Source: Clostridium sp. BJN0013
Lineage (GTDB): Bacteria; Bacillota; Clostridia; Clostridiales; Clostridiaceae
DNA length: 64,000 nt
Direction of reading: 5' to 3'
NCBI RefSeq assembly: GCF_040939125.1
Contig: NZ_CP162495.1
Span: forward strand, 1,116,001 to 1,180,000
Shown: one piece after another, positions 1 to 8,113 of the stretch
Position numbering within the stretch: position 1 is the stretch's first letter
How the letters are laid out: each line of letters starts with the position of its first letter
The notes under the pieces: model-generated
Databases searched by the model: none
Told to the model about the DNA's origin: nothing
Seen by the model: only the letters and a program-made list of their open reading frames with translations
Translations under genes and position numbers: made by a program

Positions 1-7
1 CCTCCTT
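1..7 (-). promoter_or_regulatory. Ribosome binding site of a gene off the left edge
   Basis: Read on the minus strand the first seven bases are AAGGAGG, a near-perfect Shine-Dalgarno. They lie 54 bases downstream of the stop of the kinase at 61-1275, so another leftward gene starts just outside the window. A response regulator partner of the kinase is the obvious guess, but it is not visible here. Confidence 0.6.
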
Positions 8-60
8 AACTAGTTAAAGTATGGTACGAATATTTGGAATTTACTATATTCTGCAATTAT

Positions 61-1275
61 CTAAGGTGCCATAATTCTAGGAAGACGTATGTCTACTTTT
101 GTACCCGAGTTAGGTTTACTTTTTATTCTTAGACCATAGTTATTTCCAAAGTAATTACACAGTCTATCATTAGTATTTTTTATACCTATTCCAAATTGTT
201 CTGGTATATTATCTGAATTATTAAGTAAATTTAATATGCTCGGATTAATTCCCTTGCCGTTATCAGATACTTCAATTATAATATCTTCTGAAGGGGTTAA
301 ACTGCCTTTAATAGAAACTTCTCCCCCCTCTAGTTTCTCTTCTAAACCATGTATTAATGCATTTTCTACTATGGGTTGAATAGTCATAGAGGGAATTCTA
401 CACTCAAGAATTTTTTCATCCATTTCAATATGATATTTAATTCTATCGCTGTATCTTAAAGCTTGAATATACAAATATCTTTCTATATATTCCATTTCAG
501 TTTTTAGTTTAGGAAATTCTTCAGAATTTCGCAGACTATATCTTAAAAGATCGGAAAGAGTATATATCAGATCTTCTGTTTTAGGAGCATTTTCTATTAA
601 TGCTATTCTAGCTATTGTATTTAAAGTGTTAAATAAAAAGTGAGGATTAGTTTGGGCTTGTATAGTTTTTAGTTTCATTTTTTTAGCTTGTTGTTCCAGC
701 TTTATTTTTTCTTCACTTTCTTTTAATAGTTTCTTCTGAGTTATTTTATGCATTCCAATTTCGGCTATATAGCTTGCCAGAAAATTATAAAACTCCACGC
801 AGTTATGAAGGTAATCGCTTTCAACTAGTTGAATGGAATCAGTTGCTTCTTCTAATTTTTTTATAGGTATTTTATAATCCTCAGATAATTTTTTTAAATT
901 TATGGAATCCTTTGTCTGTTGATCCTTTATTAACACTTGTCCACCTAAAACTGCACCTAAATAATAGTCATCTACAATAATAGGGGTTGCCGAATCCATA
1001 AGACCAGTATGGCATGTATATACTTTAGGATTTTTATCTTTCATAGCTAAGAACCCAGCTTGAGAATGACATAATTTACAATTTTTATTCCCTTCTGGAA
1101 AAGAACCCATAAGAGAACAAAAAGGAGTAAAATTGGTTTCTTTACAGACAGGAATACCATTAGTATCTACTATAATTGTAGGAAATTTGACTAACTTTGT
1201 CAATTTATTCTGTATTTCCTGTATATTTTCTACATCAATAATATCTTTTAAATCAATGCTTTGTAATGAACTCAT
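61..1275 (-). CDS. PocR-domain sensor histidine kinase (LytS/YesM type)
   Basis: A 404-residue sensor kinase with no membrane segment. Residues about 10-170 form a PocR-type ligand domain with clustered cysteines (CSLMG, CKLCH, YTCHTG), a fold found in regulators of propanediol and ethanolamine use. A short coiled-coil linker leads to a His_kinase domain with phospho-acceptor motif NPHFLFN (His near residue 212). A HATPase_c domain follows with N-box VENALIHG, G1 DNGKGI and G2 GIGIKN. It is divergent from the BMC and ethanol genes, so I infer that it senses a metabolite of that pathway. The partner regulator is probably the next gene to the left, whose ribosome site is at the window edge. Domain calls are firm; the ligand is unknown. 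Confidence 0.88.
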   Translation of the reverse strand: MSSLQSIDLKDIIDVENIQEIQNKLTKLVKFPTIIVDTNGIPVCKETNFTPFCSLMGSFPEGNKNCKLCHSQAGFLAMKDKNPKVYTCHTGLMDSATPIIVDDYYLGAVLGGQVLIKDQQTKDSINLKKLSEDYKIPIKKLEEATDSIQLVESDYLHNCVEFYNFLASYIAEIGMHKITQKKLLKESEEKIKLEQQAKKMKLKTIQAQTNPHFLFNTLNTIARIALIENAPKTEDLIYTLSDLLRYSLRNSEEFPKLKTEMEYIERYLYIQALRYSDRIKYHIEMDEKILECRIPSMTIQPIVENALIHGLEEKLEGGEVSIKGSLTPSEDIIIEVSDNGKGINPSILNLLNNSDNIPEQFGIGIKNTNDRLCNYFGNNYGLRIKSKPNSGTKVDIRLPRIMAP

Positions 1276-1526
1276 CTTATGCTTTTTCCCTCCTACATTT
1301 TTAGTGTTGTATATATTCCAAAATTTTAGTATAATTAATTTGTCATAAATTAATAATTTGGTTTGATATTTACTTTTTTATATCAAAAAAATACAATAAT
1401 TATATATATATATAATACAAAAGTCAGTCGAATTTGTCAAAAATTTTTTATGGATTTAGTAATAAAATTTAGACAAAATAAAAAATAAAACTAATAAAAA
1501 AATAAAAATTATGGAGGTACTATTTT

Positions 1527-1805
1527 ATGGGACAGGAAGCATTAGGAATGATCGAAACAAAAGGACTAGTGGGAGCTATTGAAGCTGCTGACTCAATGGT
1601 AAAGGCAGCAAATGTTGCACTTATCGGATATGAGAAGATAGGTTCAGGACTTGTAACCGTTATGGTAAGAGGAGACGTAGGAGCAGTAAAGGCTGCAACA
1701 GATGCAGGAGCTGCTTCAGCTAAAAGAGTAGGAGAAGTTATATCAGTACATGTTATTCCAAGACCTCATACAGATGTAGAAAAAATATTGCCTAACATTG
1801 GCTAA
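1527..1805 (+). CDS. BMC-H microcompartment shell protein (PduA/EutM/CcmK type)
   Basis: A 92-residue single BMC-domain protein, the normal size for hexamer-forming shell tiles. It starts [20 protein letters not shown], the classic opening strand-helix of PduA/EutM. It contains the [15 protein letters not shown] segment and ends in the HVIPRPH hairpin typical of the family. The start is the ATG at 1527, preceded by TGGAGG. It lies 27 bases upstream of the tandem-domain shell gene, so the two are cotranscribed. Six copies should form a hexagonal tile of the protein shell that encloses the acetaldehyde-producing and consuming enzymes encoded downstream. The pore loop would control substrate passage; its specificity cannot be read here. 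Confidence 0.95.
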   Translation: MGQEALGMIETKGLVGAIEAADSMVKAANVALIGYEKIGSGLVTVMVRGDVGAVKAATDAGAASAKRVGEVISVHVIPRPHTDVEKILPNIG

Positions 1806-1832
1806 TTAAAGCTTTAATGAGGGGAGTTATTT

Positions 1833-2747
1833 ATGGATAATGAGTTAATAGAAAAGGTTTTAGGTGAAGTTAGAAAAAGTTTAGATTTGAAAAATCTTGA
1901 CCAGGAAAAGTTAAATAAGGTCGTAGAATCAAGTGCTGAAAAGTTGGCAGATTCAAAAAAAGAAGAAGTTAAAAAAGAAGCTGAACCAGATGTAAAAGTA
2001 CCAGAAGGAAGTAAACAAACAGCAGTAGAACAAAAGGCGGAGAATGTAAAAAAAGTTCCGTCGATGACAGAGTTTGTAGGAACAGCTTCAGGGGATACAG
2101 TAGGTCTGGTTATAGCTAATGTAGACAGCCTGTTGCATAAGCATCTAGGCTTAGATAATACATGCCGTTCAATAGGCATAATAAGTGCCAGAGTAGGGGC
2201 ACCTGCCCAAATGATGGCTGCAGATGACGCAGTTAAAGGTACAAATACAGAAGTGGCAACTATTGAACTGCCAAGAGATACAAAAGGCGGAGCAGGACAT
2301 GGTGTATTTATTGTTTTGAAAGCGGTAGATGTATCTGATGCTAGAAGGGCAGTGGAAATTGCACTTAAACAAACAGATAAATATTTGGGCAATGTTTATC
2401 TTTGCGATGCCGGTCATCTGGAAGTTCAATATACTGCAAGGGCAAGTTTAATATTTGAAAAGGCTTTTGGAGCTCCATCAGGGCAGGCCTTTGGTATCAT
2501 GCATGCAGCTCCTGCAGGGGTTGGAATGGTAATAGCAGATACGGCTTTAAAAACAGCAGATGTAGAACTAATTACTTATGGCAGTCCTACTAATGGCGTA
2601 CTGTCATATACAAATGAAATTCTTATCACTATAAGTGGAGATTCAGGTGCTGTCTTGCAATCTTTAACTGCTGCTAGAAAAGCTGGATTATCCATTTTAA
2701 GATCAATGGGACAAGATCCTGTTTCTATGTCTAAACCTACTTTTTAA
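1833..2747 (+). CDS. BMC-T tandem-domain shell protein (PduB-like)
   Basis: A 304-residue shell protein with two BMC domains, about residues 85-185 and 190-300, as in trimer-forming PduB. Visible family segments include SRIGIISARVGAPAQ-like sequence (here CRSIGIISARVGAPAQMMAA), YLCDAGHLEVQYTARAS and LITYGSPTNGVL. The first 45 residues (MDNELIEKVLGEVRKSLDLK...) form a probable amphipathic helix, followed by a charged Lys/Glu-rich linker to about residue 75. In PduB an N-terminal extension is known to tie cargo to the shell, and the same role is plausible here. GGGGAG 9 bases before the ATG supports the start. It follows the BMC-H gene by 27 bases and precedes a wrecked third shell gene and the dehydrogenases. 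Confidence 0.93.
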   Translation: MDNELIEKVLGEVRKSLDLKNLDQEKLNKVVESSAEKLADSKKEEVKKEAEPDVKVPEGSKQTAVEQKAENVKKVPSMTEFVGTASGDTVGLVIANVDSLLHKHLGLDNTCRSIGIISARVGAPAQMMAADDAVKGTNTEVATIELPRDTKGGAGHGVFIVLKAVDVSDARRAVEIALKQTDKYLGNVYLCDAGHLEVQYTARASLIFEKAFGAPSGQAFGIMHAAPAGVGMVIADTALKTADVELITYGSPTNGVLSYTNEILITISGDSGAVLQSLTAARKAGLSILRSMGQDPVSMSKPTF

Positions 2748-2850
2748 AAATGACATGAAATTATAGATGAAATATCTTTAGCATAGTGAATTACCAGTGC
2801 ATGTAAAAGATGTTTTGTGTATTCTTTTTGAAGAGGGTTTATTTTAAAGG

Positions 2851-3038
2851 CACTTGGGATTATTAGTTATTTCAAGACCACTTACAGACATGGAATCAAC
2901 AATTGGCCCTGGGAAAGTTGCAAATAAAGAGATATAAAACAGGAGAAGACAGTAGATAAGGTAAAAGTAACTATAGCTGAAGAAATAGATGATTCTGAAG
3001 GAATTGAAGTTAACGACCTAGAAAAAATATTTTGTTAA
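2851..3038 (+). pseudogene. Remnant of a third BMC shell gene
   Basis: The 496-base gap between the shell genes and the dehydrogenase is not empty. From 2851 to 2937 one frame reads HLGLLVISRPLTDMESTIGP, then GKVANKEI and a stop. This matches the C-terminal strand of BMC domains (compare [11 protein letters not shown] at the end of the gene at 1527). Shifting one frame continues the reading as DKVKVTIAEEIDDSEGIEVN and ends at a stop at 3036-3038, as expected of a frameshifted C-terminal extension. No start codon or intact N-terminal half is present, and an in-frame stop lies at 2845-2847. I read it as a decayed BMC-H-like gene; the shared ISRP/IPRP motif is the main support. Confidence 0.6.
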
Positions 3039-3243
3039 TTTGAAAAACTCCCCAGATTTTCTAAAATAGTAATTTGAATAAAATTATTAAAACAAAACAG
3101 AAAAATACAGTTGCAACTTGAACACAATTGATTTAATATTAATTATGTTGTATTTAATAGTGAAGTCCATATAAAGGATTACACCAGAATATTTTTAATC
3201 CGAACTAAATTTAAAATAGGTATTTGGAAAGGGAGAATGAAAT

Positions 3244-4722
3244 ATGGAGATAATGGATAAGGACTTACAGTCAATACAGGAAGTAAGAACTCTTATAGCA
3301 AAAGCAAAGAAAGCTCAGGCAGAATTCAAGAATTTTTCTCAGGAAGCTATAGACAAAGTAATAACAAATATAGCTAAAGCTACAGAAGCACAGGCTGTAA
3401 AACTTGCAAAAATGGCATATGAAGATACAGGATATGGAAAATGGGAAGATAAAGTAATAAAGAATAAGTTTTCAAGTATAGTAGTTTATAATTATATTAA
3501 AGACATGAAAACGGTTGGAATTTTAAAAGAAGATAAAGAAAAGAAATTAATAGATATAGCAGTTCCACTTGGAGTTATAGCAGGACTTATACCTTCAACT
3601 AACCCAACTTCAACAGCTATATTTAAGTCATTAATAGCATTAAAGGCAGGAAATGCAATAGTATTCTCACCACATCCAACAGCAGTAAGAAGTATCAGTG
3701 AAACTATAAAGATAATGCAGAAAGCAGCAGTAGAAGCAGGAGCACCAGATGGATTAATAGGATGTATGTCAATATTAACAGTAGAAGGTACTGCTGAATT
3801 AATGAAGAATAAGGATACTGCACTTATCCTTGCAACAGGTGGAGAAGGAATGGTAAGAGCAGCTTACAGTTCAGGAACACCAGCAATAGGAGTTGGACCA
3901 GGAAACGGACCATGCTTTATTGAAAGATCAGCAGATATCCCAACAGCAGTAAAGAAAGTAATAGGCAGTGATACATTTGACAATGGAGTAATATGTGCTT
4001 CAGAACAGTCAATAATAGTAGAGACAGTAAGCAAGGCACAGGTAATTGAAGAATTCAAGAAACAAAAGGGATATTTCTTAAATGCAGAAGAATCAGAAAA
4101 GATAGGCAAGATCTTATTAAGAGCTAATGGAACACCAAACCCAGCAATAGTAGGAAAAGATGTTCAAGCTTTAGCAAAATTAGCAGGAATAAGCATACCA
4201 AGTGATGCAGTAATATTACTTTCAGAGCAGACAGATGTAAGTCCAAAGAACCCTTATGCAAAAGAAAAGTTGGCTCCAGTACTTGCATTCTATACAGTAG
4301 AAGACTGGCATGAAGCATGTGAAAAATCCTTAGCACTTCTTCATAACCAGGGAAGTGGACATACATTATTAATTCACTCAACTAATGAAGAAATCATAAG
4401 AGAATTTGCATTGAAGAAACCAGTATCAAGAATACTTGTAAATGCACCGGGATCACTTGGAGGAATAGGTGGAGCTACAAATCTAGTACCATCACTTACA
4501 TTAGGCTGTGGAGCAGTAGGTGGAAGTGCAACTTCAGACAACGTAGGACCAGAAAACTTATTCAATATAAGAAGAGTAGCTTATGGAACTACAACAGTAG
4601 AGGAAATAAGGGCAACATTTGGAGTATCAGCAGCAGCTTCATCAAGTGCACCAGCAGAACCAGAGGACAACGAAGATGTACAGGCTATAGTAAAAGCTAT
4701 AATGGCTAAATTAAATCTTTAA
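3244..4722 (+). CDS. CoA-acylating acetaldehyde dehydrogenase, BMC-targeted, copy 1
   Basis: A 492-residue NAD-dependent acetaldehyde dehydrogenase (acylating), converting acetaldehyde plus CoA to acetyl-CoA. It belongs to the EutE/PduP/AdhE-N group of the aldehyde dehydrogenase superfamily. Visible features are IPSTNPTSTAIFKSLIALK (substrate/cofactor region), GVGPGNGPCFIE, and the catalytic cysteine in GVICASEQSI (Cys251). After residue 457 comes an Ala/Ser/Pro/Glu-rich linker and a terminal helix, DVQAIVKAIMAKLNL (residues 478-492), the usual form of an encapsulation peptide that docks enzymes into a BMC shell. GGGAG precedes the ATG at 3244; a second ATG four codons on is also possible. 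The protein is identical to the one at 6526. Confidence 0.95.
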   Translation: MEIMDKDLQSIQEVRTLIAKAKKAQAEFKNFSQEAIDKVITNIAKATEAQAVKLAKMAYEDTGYGKWEDKVIKNKFSSIVVYNYIKDMKTVGILKEDKEKKLIDIAVPLGVIAGLIPSTNPTSTAIFKSLIALKAGNAIVFSPHPTAVRSISETIKIMQKAAVEAGAPDGLIGCMSILTVEGTAELMKNKDTALILATGGEGMVRAAYSSGTPAIGVGPGNGPCFIERSADIPTAVKKVIGSDTFDNGVICASEQSIIVETVSKAQVIEEFKKQKGYFLNAEESEKIGKILLRANGTPNPAIVGKDVQALAKLAGISIPSDAVILLSEQTDVSPKNPYAKEKLAPVLAFYTVEDWHEACEKSLALLHNQGSGHTLLIHSTNEEIIREFALKKPVSRILVNAPGSLGGIGGATNLVPSLTLGCGAVGGSATSDNVGPENLFNIRRVAYGTTTVEEIRATFGVSAAASSSAPAEPEDNEDVQAIVKAIMAKLNL

Positions 4723-4831
4723 TATATAAGAATATATTAATATGTTATAGATAAAAAAGTACTCGCATTGCACGGCTGAATAGAAAAAGTAAATAAAAAT
4801 ATAACTGAATAATTAGGAAAGAAGGGTTTTT

Positions 4832-6046
4832 ATGAGTACATTTAGCATTAAACCTACTGTATGCTTTGATGAAGGTTCAGTAGAATACCTTAATAATATG
4901 AAGGAACAAAACGAGGGGCTTATCATATGTTGTGATTCAGGTTCCATAGATTACCTTAATAATTTAGCTGGAAAAAAAGCTCTTATAGTAACAGATCCTT
5001 TTATGGTTAAATCAGGAGCTGTAAATAAGATAACAGACATATTCAAGAGAATAAATGTAGACTATGAAATATTTGCAGAAATAGTGCCAGATCCACCAGT
5101 TGACATAGTTGCAGATGGAGTAGGCCGTATGATGGCTTTGAGACCAGATGCATTAATTGCACTAGGCGGAGGTTCTTCAATTGATGCAACAAAGAGTATA
5201 ATGGCATTTTGTTTGAAGATATTAAAGAACAAAGGAGATGCCTCAGGATATAAGAAACCATTGTTCATAGCAGTACCAACTACAAGTGGTACAGGATCAG
5301 AAGTTACATCTTTCTCAATAATCACAACAGGAAAGAAAAAAGTAGCTTTAATTGACCAGGCCTTAATACCGGATGTAGCAATATTGGATGCAGATTTTGT
5401 TAAGACAGTACCTAGCAGGATAACAGCAGATACTGCAATAGATGTTATAACTCATGGAGTAGAAGCATATGTTTCAAATAATGCTTCAGATTTTAGTGAT
5501 GCGCTTGCAGAAAAAGCTATAAAAATGGTATTCCAGTATTTATTAAAGGCATATGCAAATGGCGGAGACATGGAAGCAAGAGAAAAATTACACAATGCAT
5601 CCTGTATGGCAGGTATGGCATTTACAAATGCAGGACTTGGAATCAACCACAGTATGGCCCATATATTAGGGGCAACTTTCCACATACCACATGGTAGAGC
5701 AAATGCAATAGTTATGCCTTATGTTATAAAATATAATGCAAACTTGGAAAGCGGAGTAGATACAAAAGCAGCTTTAAGATATAGAGAAGTAGCTGAATTC
5801 TTAGGATTACCTGCTTCTACAGCAAAAGAAGGAGTAACAAGTCTTATATGTGCAATAAATGTGCTTAAGAAAGAAACTAATACTCCTATGAATATAAGTG
5901 AAACTGGGGTAAGCAAGGAAGATTTCTTGGCTAAGATAGATTTTATGGGAGAAACTGCATTGGCAGACAGATGTACACCTACAAATCCAAGAGTTCCAAC
6001 TAAAGAAGATTTAATTGCAGTATTTAAAGAAGCTTATGGACTATAG
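4832..6046 (+). CDS. Iron-dependent alcohol dehydrogenase, copy 1
   Basis: A 404-residue Fe-ADH family enzyme, probably the ethanol dehydrogenase that feeds acetaldehyde to the preceding gene's product. Visible motifs are GGGSSIDATKSIM (NAD(P) site), TTSGTGSEVT, and metal ligands in DTAIDVITHGVEA and GINHSMAHILGATFHIPHGRA. The N-terminus is odd: GSVEYLNN (residues 15-22) is repeated as GSIDYLNN (37-44), a 22-residue internal duplication absent from typical members of about 382-390 residues. The duplication is also visible in the DNA at 4874 and 4940. It sits 109 bases after the aldehyde dehydrogenase, with an AGGAAAGAAGG ribosome site. No encapsulation tag is obvious at the C-terminus. The protein is identical to the one at 8114. 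Confidence 0.94.
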   Translation: MSTFSIKPTVCFDEGSVEYLNNMKEQNEGLIICCDSGSIDYLNNLAGKKALIVTDPFMVKSGAVNKITDIFKRINVDYEIFAEIVPDPPVDIVADGVGRMMALRPDALIALGGGSSIDATKSIMAFCLKILKNKGDASGYKKPLFIAVPTTSGTGSEVTSFSIITTGKKKVALIDQALIPDVAILDADFVKTVPSRITADTAIDVITHGVEAYVSNNASDFSDALAEKAIKMVFQYLLKAYANGGDMEAREKLHNASCMAGMAFTNAGLGINHSMAHILGATFHIPHGRANAIVMPYVIKYNANLESGVDTKAALRYREVAEFLGLPASTAKEGVTSLICAINVLKKETNTPMNISETGVSKEDFLAKIDFMGETALADRCTPTNPRVPTKEDLIAVFKEAYGL

Positions 6047-6525
6047 AATGTAATTTTTAATAATGAATGGGTATAAGGAGCATAGAACAGGAGAGGCTTG
6101 TATGGCTATATAGAGCGGAGAAATTTAAAAGGCATAAAAATTATAAGTTTTGAATATTTGAATATGAGTTATTAATTATTTGACTGCATGTTTAAACAGT
6201 CTTTGATAAAAGAGTAAAAAGAGCAATATGAATACACTTAAAAATATAAAAGTTTTAAATTAGAGTTATTGAAAATAATTATGTGGTATATTAGCCATCC
6301 TCCTGTTTTTATTACTAAACCTTATGTTTATTATACATACATTATGGGATAGTTATTGTATAATGAAACATCCTTTTATAGATAACTATGGTTATCAGAT
6401 CTTTAAAAGGATGTTTTATGTAGGTGAGGTTTAGTATGTAATTTTATATAAATGACACAGTTAAAAGATGGCTAAAATTTAAATTGTTATTTTACACTAA
6501 ATATTATTCGAAAGGGAGAATGAAA
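6047..6525 (+). other. Spacer between the two dehydrogenase copies, with a long hairpin
   Basis: This 479-base spacer has no convincing gene. A perfect 12-base-pair inverted repeat (AAACATCCTTTT at 6366-6377 with its complement at 6405-6416) encloses a smaller hairpin, GATAAC-TATG-GTTATC, at 6380-6395. A short T-run follows, so it may be a weak terminator after copy 1. TATAAT at 6359-6364 could be the -10 of a separate promoter for copy 2, but no good -35 is visible. Confidence 0.5.
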
Positions 6526-8004
6526 ATGGAGATAATGGATAAGGACTTACAATCAATACAGGAAGTAAGAACTCTTATAGCAAAAGCAAAGAAAGCTCAG
6601 GCAGAATTCAAGAATTTTTCTCAGGAAGCTATAGACAAAGTAATAACAAATATAGCTAAAGCTACAGAAGCACAGGCTGTAAAACTTGCAAAAATGGCAT
6701 ATGAAGATACAGGATATGGAAAATGGGAAGATAAAGTAATAAAGAATAAGTTTTCAAGTATAGTAGTTTATAATTATATTAAAGACATGAAAACGGTTGG
6801 AATTTTAAAAGAAGATAAAGAAAAGAAATTAATAGATATAGCAGTTCCACTTGGAGTTATAGCAGGACTTATACCTTCAACTAACCCAACTTCAACAGCT
6901 ATATTTAAGTCATTAATAGCATTAAAGGCAGGAAATGCAATAGTATTCTCACCACATCCAACAGCAGTAAGAAGTATCAGTGAAACTATAAAGATAATGC
7001 AGAAAGCAGCAGTAGAAGCAGGAGCACCAGATGGATTAATAGGATGTATGTCAATATTAACAGTAGAAGGTACTGCTGAATTAATGAAGAATAAGGATAC
7101 TGCACTTATCCTTGCAACAGGTGGAGAAGGAATGGTAAGAGCAGCTTACAGTTCAGGAACACCAGCAATAGGAGTTGGACCAGGAAACGGACCATGCTTT
7201 ATTGAAAGATCAGCAGATATCCCAACAGCAGTAAAGAAAGTAATAGGCAGTGATACATTTGACAATGGAGTAATATGTGCTTCAGAACAGTCAATAATAG
7301 TAGAGACAGTAAGCAAGGCACAGGTAATTGAAGAATTCAAGAAACAAAAGGGATATTTCTTAAATGCAGAAGAATCAGAAAAGATAGGCAAGATCTTACT
7401 AAGAGCTAATGGAACACCAAACCCAGCAATAGTAGGAAAAGATGTTCAAGCTTTAGCAAAATTAGCAGGAATAAGCATACCAAGTGATGCAGTAATATTA
7501 CTTTCAGAGCAGACAGATGTAAGTCCAAAGAACCCTTATGCAAAAGAAAAGTTGGCTCCAGTACTTGCATTCTATACAGTAGAAGACTGGCATGAAGCAT
7601 GTGAAAAATCCTTAGCACTTCTTCATAACCAGGGAAGTGGACATACATTATTAATTCACTCAACTAATGAAGAAATCATAAGAGAATTTGCATTGAAGAA
7701 ACCAGTATCAAGAATACTTGTAAATGCACCGGGATCACTTGGAGGAATAGGTGGAGCTACAAATCTAGTACCATCACTTACATTAGGCTGTGGAGCAGTA
7801 GGTGGAAGTGCAACTTCAGACAACGTAGGACCAGAAAACTTATTCAATATAAGAAGAGTAGCTTATGGAACTACAACAGTAGAGGAAATAAGGGCAACAT
7901 TTGGAGTATCAGCAGCAGCTTCATCAAGTGCACCAGCAGAACCAGAGGACAACGAAGATGTACAGGCTATAGTAAAAGCTATAATGGCTAAATTAAATCT
8001 TTAA
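6526..8004 (+). CDS. CoA-acylating acetaldehyde dehydrogenase, BMC-targeted, copy 2
   Basis: The protein is the same 492 residues as at 3244, including the catalytic Cys251 and the C-terminal encapsulation-type helix. The reading frame is open 14 codons further upstream to 6484. The start is placed at the ATG at 6526 because GGGAG precedes it and because the duplicated block begins there; the upstream codons lie mostly outside the repeat. Two synonymous changes separate the copies. The copy has a different upstream region (6069-6508), so expression may differ from copy 1 even though the enzymes are identical. Confidence 0.95.
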   Translation: MEIMDKDLQSIQEVRTLIAKAKKAQAEFKNFSQEAIDKVITNIAKATEAQAVKLAKMAYEDTGYGKWEDKVIKNKFSSIVVYNYIKDMKTVGILKEDKEKKLIDIAVPLGVIAGLIPSTNPTSTAIFKSLIALKAGNAIVFSPHPTAVRSISETIKIMQKAAVEAGAPDGLIGCMSILTVEGTAELMKNKDTALILATGGEGMVRAAYSSGTPAIGVGPGNGPCFIERSADIPTAVKKVIGSDTFDNGVICASEQSIIVETVSKAQVIEEFKKQKGYFLNAEESEKIGKILLRANGTPNPAIVGKDVQALAKLAGISIPSDAVILLSEQTDVSPKNPYAKEKLAPVLAFYTVEDWHEACEKSLALLHNQGSGHTLLIHSTNEEIIREFALKKPVSRILVNAPGSLGGIGGATNLVPSLTLGCGAVGGSATSDNVGPENLFNIRRVAYGTTTVEEIRATFGVSAAASSSAPAEPEDNEDVQAIVKAIMAKLNL

Positions 8005-8113
8005 TATATAAGAATATATTAATATGTTATAGATAAAAAAGTACTCGCATTGCACGGCTGAATAGAAAAAGTAAATAAAAATATAACTGAATAATTAGGA
8101 AAGAAGGGTTTTT

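Larger units (their letters stand above)
3227..6068 (+). repeat. Tandem duplication unit, copy 1 (aldehyde plus alcohol dehydrogenase)
   Basis: This 2.84-kb segment recurs at 6509-9350 in the same orientation. It starts at the ribosome site of the aldehyde dehydrogenase and ends about 22 bases after the alcohol dehydrogenase stop. By eye the copies differ by one base inserted just before the first ATG and two synonymous changes (3270 G versus 6552 A; 4117 T versus 7399 C). Sequence outside the unit is unrelated. Confidence 0.95.

Noticed and set aside
1133-1348. Rightward 71-codon frame over the kinase start
   Set aside because: It is mostly antisense to the PocR domain and has no ribosome binding site.
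1814-2392. A 192-codon leftward open frame over the tandem BMC gene
   Set aside because: The plus strand encodes a clear two-domain shell protein. The antisense frame has no recognisable motif and the long frame comes from codon bias.
6069-6160. Short 28-codon frame starting MGIRSIEQERLVW after copy 1
   Set aside because: It has no ribosome site, no similarity that I recognise, and lies in a spacer with other AT-rich open frames of similar size.
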